Assembly: GCF_013391695.1 (NCBI RefSeq)
Contig: NZ_JACBGH010000010.1
Coordinates: 1-64,000, forward strand
Direction: 5' to 3'
DNA length: 64,000 bases
DNA from: Thiomicrorhabdus cannonii
Lineage (GTDB): Bacteria; Pseudomonadota; Gammaproteobacteria; Thiomicrospirales; Thiomicrospiraceae
Position numbers and translations under genes: made by a program. Below, in pieces: positions 46,784-58,475 of this stretch. Under the pieces are notes generated by a model. That model did no database searches and was not told where the DNA came from. It saw nothing but the letters and a program-made list of their open reading frames with translations. Position 1 is the stretch's first letter, and each line of letters starts with the position of its first letter.

Positions 46784-48708
46784 GTTGGTTATCTAGTCTT
46801 TACGCTACCTACGAAAAAGCTCAGCAGCTAGATATTTCTGATGACCTTAAACCTTTACCAATCAGTCATACATTGCAAAATGCCCATATCAAAGTAACGA
46901 TTGATTTAGACGGTAATTTTAAGCGTGCTGAGGTGTTAGAAAAAATGCAAATTGTATTGCCTGCAACTGAAAAATCAGCAGGAAGAAGCAGTGGCGAGGC
47001 TCCTCACCCCTTGGCAGACAAAATTCAATATGTTGCTGGTGATTACGCAGTGTTCGGAGGGCTCAAAAACGCCTATTATCAAGGGTATTTGGATCAGCTT
47101 ACAGCTTGGTGTACATCTGAATTTGCACTTGAGCAAGTTAGAGCAGTACAAAAATATGTAGAAAAAGGCTGTTTAGTGGCAGACCTCATTGCCGAGAAAA
47201 TTTTATTTGTTGATGCTGAAAATAAACTATTAACAAGTTGGCCTAAAGAGTCGGATTTAGAACCGCCAAAAATATTTAAGGTTTTACCGAAAGAAGCGGG
47301 GAGCTTGGATCAAGGTAATGCTTTGGTTTGCTGGAATGTTGAAGATGTGAAGTTTTTAACGAGTGAAACTTGGTTAAATCCTGATATTCAATCTTCATGG
47401 ATTCAATACGATAGCCAAACGGCAGGACAGCAAGGTCTTTGTTATATTACGGGTAAAGTCATGCCGTTGGCATCGAATCATCCAGCAAAGCTACGTCATA
47501 CGGGCGATAAAGCGAAACTCATTTCTTCTAATGACAGCTCAGGTTTCACATTTAGAGGGCGCTTTACAGATGCTTCGGGTGATCAAGCTGCGAGTATAGC
47601 CTACGATGTCACCCAAAAATCTCATAATGCGCTCAGGTGGTTAATTTCACGACAAGGTTACCGCAATGGTGATCAAGCGGTGGTCGCATGGGCGCTTTCC
47701 TGTAAAGAAATACCCGATCCGATGACAATGAGCTTTGATTTACTTTCGGACGAAGCTAGTCAATTAGCTATAGACCATTCGATTGATATTGGCAAAAAGT
47801 TTGGCTTAGAACTTAAAAAGTACATCGCAGGTTATAAAGCAAAGCTTGATCAAAGTGACAGTGTGATCATTATCGGCTTAGATTCCGCAACACCGGGTCG
47901 AATGGGGGTGACTTATTATCAAGAGTTCATGCCCGAAGAGTACCTTTCACGTATTGAAAAATGGCATCAGGACTTTGCTTGGTTTCAAAGAGTTAAACAA
48001 GAAATCAATGGCAAAGAGCAAACAACTTGGTCAATTAGCACGCCCGCGCCCAAGTCGATTTATGAAGCGATATTTGGCTCTACCATTTCTGATTCATTAA
48101 AAAAGCAAACTATTGAACGGATCTTACCCTGTATTGTCGAGGCAGTCCCTTTTCCGAGGGATTTAATGCAAGGCGCGGTTCGTCGTGCTATTAATCGCCA
48201 AGGTTATAAATCGGATGAAGGTTGGTTATGGGAAAAAAATCTGGGCATTGCTTGTGCCCTGTTCAAAGGTTTTAAAAAACGTCAGATACCGTCAAAGGAG
48301 TATGAGATGGGGTTAGAAAAAGAGAACAGCAGTCGTGATTACTTGTTTGGCCGATTGTTAGCGATTGCCGAAAAAATCGAAGAAACCGCACTTTATGTCG
48401 CAGGTGAAAACCGTTCAACAACCGCCGCAAGGTTAATGCAACGATTTGCTGACAGACCGTTTTCAACTTGGCGCAATATCGAGTTGGCGTTAAATCCCTA
48501 TATTCAACGGTTAAAAGTCACTCGTGGAAGATTTTTACACAAAAGGCTAACTGAGCTTGACGAGGTGATGGGCATGTTTAACTCAGCGGAGTTTAATTCT
48601 GATAAATCACTGTCTGGTGAGTTCTTGTTGGCCTTTCATGCTCAAAGGCTTGAGCTAAATAAATCTAAAGAAGATACATCTGATTCACAAACTCATTCTG
48701 ATCAATAA
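46780..48708 (+). CDS. cas8c: Cas8c (Csd1), large Cascade subunit
   Basis: A 642-residue type I-C large subunit. Family traits are the N-terminal LSSLYATYEKAQQ, the middle LCYITGKVMPLASNHPAKLR and GDKAKLISSNDSSGFTFRGR, and RLMQRFADRPFSTWRNIELA near the end. It recognises the PAM and opens target DNA; an internal start inside csd1 genes often yields the small Cas11c subunit, so Met codons late in this gene are worth noting. It is coupled to its neighbours by overlaps with cas5c and the TAATG at cas7c. Confidence 0.93.
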   Translation: MSWLSSLYATYEKAQQLDISDDLKPLPISHTLQNAHIKVTIDLDGNFKRAEVLEKMQIVLPATEKSAGRSSGEAPHPLADKIQYVAGDYAVFGGLKNAYYQGYLDQLTAWCTSEFALEQVRAVQKYVEKGCLVADLIAEKILFVDAENKLLTSWPKESDLEPPKIFKVLPKEAGSLDQGNALVCWNVEDVKFLTSETWLNPDIQSSWIQYDSQTAGQQGLCYITGKVMPLASNHPAKLRHTGDKAKLISSNDSSGFTFRGRFTDASGDQAASIAYDVTQKSHNALRWLISRQGYRNGDQAVVAWALSCKEIPDPMTMSFDLLSDEASQLAIDHSIDIGKKFGLELKKYIAGYKAKLDQSDSVIIIGLDSATPGRMGVTYYQEFMPEEYLSRIEKWHQDFAWFQRVKQEINGKEQTTWSISTPAPKSIYEAIFGSTISDSLKKQTIERILPCIVEAVPFPRDLMQGAVRRAINRQGYKSDEGWLWEKNLGIACALFKGFKKRQIPSKEYEMGLEKENSSRDYLFGRLLAIAEKIEETALYVAGENRSTTAARLMQRFADRPFSTWRNIELALNPYIQRLKVTRGRFLHKRLTELDEVMGMFNSAEFNSDKSLSGEFLLAFHAQRLELNKSKEDTSDSQTHSDQ

Positions 48709-48725
48709 TGCTGGAGGATATAGCC

Positions 48726-49565
48726 ATGAGCTTACGAAATAAAATAGATTTTGCTGTTATTTTTAGTGTTAAAAATGCCAACCCTAATGGTGACCCGTTG
48801 AACGGTAATCGTCCGAGAACGGATTATGAAGGGTTTGGTGAAATTTCTGATGTGTGTTTAAAGCGTAAAATTCGAGATCGCCTGCAGGATGTGGGTGAGT
48901 CGATTTTTGTACAATCGGATGAAAAGAAAACCGATGGACTGCCAAGTTTAAAAGCGCGTGCGGAATCTGAAGAGTTTGGCTTGGGTAAAAATGCACTCAA
49001 TGTAAAGAAAACTAAACCTGAAGAAACGGCTCAATTAGCGTGCCAAAAATGGTTTGATGTTAGAACATTTGGACAATTGTTTGCGTTCAAAAGTGAAACT
49101 AAAGATGGCGTATCTATACCTATTCGCGGACCTGTTTCAATTCAATCGGCATTTAGCATTGAACCGGTGAGCATTACGAGCACACAAATTACAAAAAGTG
49201 TTAGCGGTGAAGGAGATGGCTCTAAAAAAGGCTCTGATACGATGGGCATGAAACACCGTGTTGACAAAGCCGTGTATGTAACCTTTGGTGCCATGTCGCC
49301 ACAACTAGCTGAACGCACAGCCTTTAGCGATGGTGATGCAGAAAAAATTAAAGCAACCCTTCCAAAGTTATTTGAAGGGGACGCATCTTCCGCGCGCCCT
49401 GAAGGAAGTATGGTTGTTGAAAAAGTCATTTGGTGGCAGCATAACTCGAAGGCGGGACAATATTCATCTGCCAAGGTGCATCGCACTTTGAATGTAAAAC
49501 CTGATGGTAGCTATGAGTTACATAACTTGGATGGTTTAGTGCCTGAAGAAATTGACGGATTCTAA
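48726..49565 (+). CDS. cas7c: Cas7c (Csd2), Cascade backbone
   Basis: A 279-residue Cas7 (Csd2). I use the ATG at 48726 after GGAGGATAT; an ATG at 48708 in the cas8c stop codon lies before that ribosome site. Typical blocks: FAVIFSVKNANPNGDPLNGN, RPRTDYEGFGEISDVCLKRK, DVRTFGQLFAF and GPVSIQSAFSIEPV. Several copies line the crRNA spacer. It is the last gene of the AT-rich block. Confidence 0.94.
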   Translation: MSLRNKIDFAVIFSVKNANPNGDPLNGNRPRTDYEGFGEISDVCLKRKIRDRLQDVGESIFVQSDEKKTDGLPSLKARAESEEFGLGKNALNVKKTKPEETAQLACQKWFDVRTFGQLFAFKSETKDGVSIPIRGPVSIQSAFSIEPVSITSTQITKSVSGEGDGSKKGSDTMGMKHRVDKAVYVTFGAMSPQLAERTAFSDGDAEKIKATLPKLFEGDASSARPEGSMVVEKVIWWQHNSKAGQYSSAKVHRTLNVKPDGSYELHNLDGLVPEEIDGF

Positions 49566-49567
49566 CC

Positions 49568-50206
49568 ATGCAAGACACCCGCTTGATTCCTTTGTCGGCA
49601 TTACAGCATTATGCTTTTTGTCCGCGGCAGTGTGCGCTTATTCATAATGAACAGGTCTGGTCGGAAAACTTTCTGACGGCGCAAGGTCAGCAATTGCATC
49701 AGCGGGTGGATCATGGGCTACCTGAATCCCGTAAAGGGATTCGTTATGAACGCGGGGTCGAAGTGTCCGCTCCGTCACTTGGCTTAACTGGAAAGCTGGA
49801 TTTGGTGGAGGTAGATATCGCCACTGGAGTCTGTTTTCCAGTTGAATATAAGCGCGGAAAACCTAAACAAGATCATATCGATTTGATTCAGCTTTGTGCT
49901 CAGGCGTTATGTTTGGAGGAGATGCTGGGCTTGAATGTTTCACATGGAGCAATTTGGTATTGGCAAACACGTCATCGTCACCAAGTTGAAATCTCCGAGA
50001 CGCTTCGAGAGGAAACCTTATCTATTATCGAGGCAACTCGAAACCTGCTCAATTCAGGAAAAACCCCAAAAGCTAAATACGAAAAGAAGTGCGATGCTTG
50101 CTCATTGTATGAGTTGTGCAATCCCAAGCTGACGTTTCGGGATAAAAGCCGCTCTTATGTGCAGGCGATTTATCAGGAGAGATCGTTTGAAGAAACTGAA
50201 AAATAG
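49568..50206 (+). CDS. cas4: Cas4 adaptation nuclease
   Basis: A 212-residue Cas4/RecB-family nuclease. The first iron-sulfur cysteine lies in FCPRQCALIH and the C-terminal cluster cysteines in KKCDACSLYELCNPK; the nuclease core is LGLTGKLDLVEVD, PVEYKRGKPKQDH and DLIQLCAQALCLEEM. It trims prespacers and ensures PAM-dependent orientation together with Cas1-Cas2. It overlaps cas1 by 20 bases. Confidence 0.93.
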   Translation: MQDTRLIPLSALQHYAFCPRQCALIHNEQVWSENFLTAQGQQLHQRVDHGLPESRKGIRYERGVEVSAPSLGLTGKLDLVEVDIATGVCFPVEYKRGKPKQDHIDLIQLCAQALCLEEMLGLNVSHGAIWYWQTRHRHQVEISETLREETLSIIEATRNLLNSGKTPKAKYEKKCDACSLYELCNPKLTFRDKSRSYVQAIYQERSFEETEK

Positions 50207-51206
50207 CCTGTACATCACTCGCCAAGGAGCCTACCTGCATAAAGAACGCGAAACGTTGGTGATTGAGGTTGAACATGAAAAGGCGATGCAGGTGCCGATT
50301 CATGCCATTCAAGCGATCTATTGTTTCGGTAATGTGATGGTCTCGCCGTTTTTGATTGGTTTTTGCGGCGAAAACGGCGTGCATTTGGCCTTTTTTACCG
50401 AATATGGCCGTTTTCTTGGGCGTATGCAAGGAAAGCAAACCGGCAATGTGCTGTTGCGTAAAGCGCAATACAACGTGGCGGAGTCTTCTCCCGAAAAAAT
50501 TGCCCGCAATATCATCGCCGCCAAAATCAGCAACTCCCGTTCTGTGTTGTATCGTCATTTACGCAATCATGGCGAAAATCCATCGGTTAAACAGGCAATC
50601 ACGCAAATTTCGTCAGCATTGAATCGGCTGCAACGGGCTGAAAATTTGGATTTGATTCGCGGCATAGAGGGCGAAGCGGCGGCCTTCTATTTTGGAGTGT
50701 TTAATGAGCTGATTTTGCCGGCCGTTGAGGCGGATTTTGCATTTTCCACCCGTTCGCGCCGTCCTCCTCTAGATCGAACTAACGCCTTGTTATCGTTTAT
50801 TTACAGCATTGTTGGCAATGATATTTCGGCGGCATTACAAGGGGTAGGGCTTGATCCGCAAGTGGGTTTTTTGCATTTGGACAGGCCGGGTAGGGATAGC
50901 TTGGCGCAAGATGTTTTGGAAGAGTTTCGTGCCTGGTATGCCGACCGTTTAGTGCTGAGTTTAATCAATCGTAAACAGATTAAAGCCAATGATTTTGTGA
51001 TTGAAGCGAGTGGGGCGGTCAAACTAAAAGACGATGTGCGTAAAACCGTTTTGGTTGCATTGCAAAATCGAAAACAGGAAACCGTAATGCATCCTTATTT
51101 GAATGAAGAGGTTCCAATTGGTCTCTTGCCGCATGTTCAAGCGATGTTGCTTGCACGCCACTTGCGCGGTGATTTGGCCGAATATCCGCCGTTTGTACCG
51201 CGTTAG
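50187..51206 (+). CDS. cas1: Cas1 integrase (type I-C)
   Basis: About 339 residues if started at the TTG at 50187, which follows CAGGAGAGATCG and gives LKKLKNSLYITRQGAYLHKE, aligned with type I-C Cas1 starts; earlier in-frame codons lie within cas4. The active site is visible: Glu in GIEGEAAAFYFG, His in VGFLHLDRPGR and Asp/Glu in LAQDVLEEFRAW. Integrates spacers at the leader end of the array together with Cas2. Confidence 0.93.
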   Translation: MKKLKNSLYITRQGAYLHKERETLVIEVEHEKAMQVPIHAIQAIYCFGNVMVSPFLIGFCGENGVHLAFFTEYGRFLGRMQGKQTGNVLLRKAQYNVAESSPEKIARNIIAAKISNSRSVLYRHLRNHGENPSVKQAITQISSALNRLQRAENLDLIRGIEGEAAAFYFGVFNELILPAVEADFAFSTRSRRPPLDRTNALLSFIYSIVGNDISAALQGVGLDPQVGFLHLDRPGRDSLAQDVLEEFRAWYADRLVLSLINRKQIKANDFVIEASGAVKLKDDVRKTVLVALQNRKQETVMHPYLNEEVPIGLLPHVQAMLLARHLRGDLAEYPPFVPR

Positions 51207-51218
51207 GAGTGGTAAGTT

Positions 51219-51512
51219 ATGATGGTATTAATCACGTATGACGTTTCATTTGACGATCCGGGTGGGCAGCGCCGCTTGCGACACATCTCCAAAGCCTGTC
51301 TCGATCACGGAGTCAGGGTGCAGTATTCCGTTTTTGAATGCGAAATTGAGCCCGATCAATGGGTGCGGTTAAAAGCAAAATTATTAGAAATTTATAACGC
51401 AGAGACCGATAGCTTGCGTTTTTATATGCTTGGAGCGCGTTGGCGTGGCAAGGTTGAGCATTTTGGGGCTAAAAAGACTTTGGATGTTTTTAAAGACACG
51501 TTGATTTTATAA
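51219..51512 (+). CDS. cas2: Cas2
   Basis: A 97-residue Cas2 with the ferredoxin-like start MVLITYDVSFDDPGGQRRLR (conserved Asp in YDV), VQYSVFECEIEPDQW and the C-terminal SLRFYMLGARWRGKVEHFG. It bridges two Cas1 dimers. It is the final cas gene; 37 bases later begins a toxin-antitoxin pair instead of the leader. Confidence 0.94.
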   Translation: MMVLITYDVSFDDPGGQRRLRHISKACLDHGVRVQYSVFECEIEPDQWVRLKAKLLEIYNAETDSLRFYMLGARWRGKVEHFGAKKTLDVFKDTLIL

Positions 51513-51549
51513 GGTTATCTTTTGTGATAACATTGTTTCGGAGCTAAAC

Positions 51550-51894
51550 ATGGCAAACGAATGGAAAGTAATTCTATACCCGGGGGTTGAAAAAGCGATT
51601 TTGAGCATGCCTGACAAGCTGCAGTCTCGTGTGCTATAAACTATAGATCTTGTTGCAGAAAAAGGTACATCGCTCGATGAACCTCAGTCAAAGGCTCTAG
51701 GTAAGGGGGTGTTTGAGTTGCGTGCCAAGTCTGCAGAGGGTATTGCGCGAAGTTTGTATTGCTTTCAGAGAGGCAAGCATATTTATGTTTTGCATGCTTT
51801 TGTTAAGAAAACACAAAAATTACCCAAGCAAGAGTTGGAATTGGCTCTTAAACGAAAAAAGGAAATAGAAAATGCAGATGATGACATTAGATGA
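51550..51894 (+). pseudogene. RelE/HigB-like toxin gene broken by a stop codon
   Basis: A 115-codon frame that reads as a Gp49/HigB-type toxin: MANEWKVILYPGVEKAILSM, then after an in-frame TAA at 51637-51639 (codon 30) LVAEKGTSLDEPQSKALGKG, VFELRAKSAEGIARSLYCF and KHIYVLHAFVKKTQKLPKQE. The block GVFELRAK...R..Y is the catalytic core of these ribosome-dependent mRNA interferases. The single nonsense codon probably inactivates it, unless an internal start gives a partial protein. It overlaps the antitoxin gene by 23 bases. Confidence 0.82.
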
Positions 51895-52153
51895 GTTAAA
51901 AAAAGAAGCGTTTAAAAATCCGAATGTTAAAAAAGAGTACGATGCGCTTGAGGAAGAGTTTAAATTGATCGAAGCCTTGGTCGATATGCGTCAAAAAGCT
52001 GGTTTAACGCAAGAAGAAATTGCGCAAAAAATGGGCACTCAAAAAAGCAATATCAGTCGCTTAGAATCTGGAACTGGCAATCCGGGTTGGAAAACCCTTC
52101 AGAATTATGCCCATGCGTGTGGATTTAAAATTCAGCTGCAATACACCCAATAA
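51872..52153 (+). CDS. HigA-like XRE antitoxin
   Basis: A 93-residue helix-turn-helix protein: DMRQKAGLTQEEIAQKMGTQ and SNISRLESGTGNPGWKTLQN form a complete XRE domain (about 37-85), preceded by a helical toxin-neutralising arm. Possible starts are the Met codons at 51872, 51878 and 51881. It follows its toxin, the HigBA order, and remains intact while the toxin is broken. It is the last gene before the CRISPR leader and might repress its own promoter upstream of the pair. Confidence 0.87.
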   Translation: MQMMTLDELKKEAFKNPNVKKEYDALEEEFKLIEALVDMRQKAGLTQEEIAQKMGTQKSNISRLESGTGNPGWKTLQNYAHACGFKIQLQYTQ

Positions 52154-52346
52154 GTCTTTTCCGTCTATCGCTAACCTAGAGTGCTCTTTAAAAACTCGGA
52201 ACTTTAGCGATAAGGCGCAAATTGCCTGTCCTTCAAACCTTAAGTCTCTTCTTCAAGCAAGGTTTGCTAAAATGTATAAGCTTATTTTCAAGGTTAGCGA
52301 ATTCCCGCCTAAATCCATTCGATTTGCTGGGCTTGAAAGATAAGCG
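52154..52346 (+). promoter_or_regulatory. CRISPR leader
   Basis: A 193-base non-coding stretch between the antitoxin stop and the first repeat. The repeats end in ATTGAAAC, the usual crRNA 5'-handle side, so the array is transcribed rightward and this is the promoter and leader end where new spacers enter. A 9-bp inverted pair, CGCTAACCT (52169-52177) and AGGTTAGCG (52291-52299), brackets most of it. No promoter boxes were assigned. Confidence 0.75.
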
Positions 52347-56926
<4,580 letters not shown>

Positions 56927-56929
56927 GGC

Positions 56930-57535
56930 ATTTGGGTGAGTACTAGAGTCTCCTGGTGGCGTCATCGCGAAGGATGTCGTTGCCGCTGTTAGCGTTTTGC
57001 AAAAACCGTCCAACTCGGCAAGACTTTGTTGGTAACGCTGCGAAGGTTTCGACGACCTGGCCTTATATGTTGAGTTTTTTGATCGTCGTTTTCGGTATCG
57101 TAATGCGCACGTTTATAGACGTTTTGGTCGCGGTCGATAATCGGCACGATTAGCATGGATTCCGGTTTTTTGGTCGAACGCCTTGGTGTCGCTGAAATCG
57201 AGGCGCGGTATTTCGTAAACATTGTGGATGTTGATGGGGTGTTTGTTGAGCGCGCAGAGCACGGCTGTCATGCGGATATTGGGCACACCGTCCTCGAGAT
57301 AGAGTGGCAGACTGATCCCATTCGATCAGATTGCCGCTGCCAACCATCTTGATGCCTAGCGAATGATTGATAATCACCCTGAACTCAAGTTCTTGTGCTG
57401 GTAAAGGGTGCTGGCATCGGCCTGAGAAAAAGCGATGGCTTGCTCAAGAATCTGTTTCAGCAGGTGTTCAATCCGGGATTCCGAGGTGATCGATTGGGCG
57501 ATCGACAGCAAGATACGCAGCTGATCGTTCGAATG
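56930..57535 (-). pseudogene. Decayed GAF-domain signalling gene
   Basis: On the minus strand, successive short frames read as one GAF domain: LLSIAQSITSESRIEHLLKQ and SQADASTLYQH, then FRVIINHSLGIKM, LYLEDGVPNIRM and NKHPINIHNVYEIPRLDF, then SMLIVPIIDRDQNV, and finally SLAELDGF. At least three frameshifts separate them, and the domain expected next (HD-GYP or similar) is cut off by the CRISPR array. It directly follows the MBL-fold gene and was probably its operon partner. A copy of the TATAA-containing variant of the dispersed repeat lies inside it (57055-57080). Confidence 0.75.
57055..57080. repeat. Variant dispersed repeat with TATAA insertion, copy 1
   Basis: ACCTGGCCTTATATGTTGAG followed by a T-run: the dispersed repeat with five extra bases in the middle. 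It lies in the GAF pseudogene. Confidence 0.7.
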
Positions 57536-57556
57536 GCCTCCAAGGCCAGTCGGATG

Positions 57557-58354
57557 TTACAAAGGTGTGACCTGCGGGGTGGCGCGGAAAACATCGAGCT
57601 GGTCGCCGCGTTGCAATATGCGGCTGATCAATGGACGAATCTGGCGGCGGTTGAGTTCGTCGAGAATGGTTTCCTGATAGGCCGGTTTCAAATGGTAAGG
57701 ATAGATTGCCAGCGGGCGGTTGAGCTGCTTAAGGAGTTTCTCCAGCAGCTTCGGGGTCATGTGACGGCTCTGTTCGGCCAATTTCTCGAGGCTGGACGGA
57801 AACGAGGTCTCGACAATCAGGCTGCGAATGCGGTCATCTGCATTGATGCGTTCGGCCAGCTGCGGTGTGTAGTAGGTGTCCCCCGTCAGCAGGCAGCCGA
57901 AGCCATCGCAAAGAATGATATAGCCGCAGGCGGCTACTCCGTGTTCGGCGGCGATGGGCGTAATTTCATAGCCATACAGAAAGATGCTCTGTTCCAGCTT
58001 GATTTCAACAAATTCGAGCATCGGTTTGCCGCAGACTGCGTGATGGATGGCATGGAAAGCCGGCCAGATGACATCGTTGAAAATATGACGTTTGAGGCTG
58101 TCGATGACCTCGGCCAGTGCGTAGACTTTGAGCGGTTGGCGGCGGCTGTCGAAATGGGTTTCTACCAGAAACGGCAGATCGCGCAAATGATCAAAGTGGG
58201 CGTGGGTCAGGAAAACGTGTTCAATGCGGGTGCTGGCTTGACCCAACTCCTGCATGACATGACCGGCATCAATAAGGATGGCGTCGCCGAGCAGGAAGGC
58301 AGTGCATTCGTGGCCTTTATCCAAACTGCCGGCGGCGCCCAGTACTGTGATCAT
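57557..58354 (-). CDS. MBL-fold hydrolase, cyclic-nucleotide phosphodiesterase-like
   Basis: About 265 residues from the ATG at 58354, which follows GAGGAAAACC; an in-frame start at 58417 would add 21 residues. Metal-binding motif LTHAHFDHLRDLPF (HxHxDH), then AAEHGVAACGYIIL and LLTGDTYYTP. The overall pattern (VLGAAGSLDKGHECTAFLL at the start, HLKPAYQETI at the end) resembles class II 3',5'-cyclic nucleotide phosphodiesterases of the metallo-beta-lactamase superfamily. The substrate remains a guess. The gene is bracketed by the two TATAA-type variant repeats and followed by the GAF remnant. Confidence 0.82.
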   Translation of the reverse strand: MITVLGAAGSLDKGHECTAFLLGDAILIDAGHVMQELGQASTRIEHVFLTHAHFDHLRDLPFLVETHFDSRRQPLKVYALAEVIDSLKRHIFNDVIWPAFHAIHHAVCGKPMLEFVEIKLEQSIFLYGYEITPIAAEHGVAACGYIILCDGFGCLLTGDTYYTPQLAERINADDRIRSLIVETSFPSSLEKLAEQSRHMTPKLLEKLLKQLNRPLAIYPYHLKPAYQETILDELNRRQIRPLISRILQRGDQLDVFRATPQVTPL

Positions 58355-58450
58355 TGGTTTTCCTCGATTGAAAGCATGGCCTTCAATATAGAGAGTCGTG
58401 GCTTTAAAGTAAAGCAACCTCTAAACCCGCCTGTGTAAAAGTTGCAGCAT

Positions 58451-58475
58451 ACCTGGCCTTATATGTTGAGTTTTT
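58451..58475. repeat. Variant dispersed repeat with TATAA insertion, copy 2
   Basis: ACCTGGCCTTATATGTTGAG plus TTTTT, the same orientation as the copy at 57055, in the gap between the RND pump gene and the MBL gene. It touches the RND stop codon. Confidence 0.75.

Noticed and set aside
50881-50891. ACAGGCCGGGT within cas1 as a further dispersed-repeat copy
   Set aside because: It encodes DRPGR, part of the conserved Cas1 HLDRPGR motif, and lacks the flanking AAACTC or GTG context; best seen as coincidence.
57150-58438. Plus-strand open frames opposite the MBL and GAF region, up to 347 codons
   Set aside because: Antisense shadows: the minus strand holds recognisable MBL and GAF domains with metal motifs, while the plus-strand products match nothing known.
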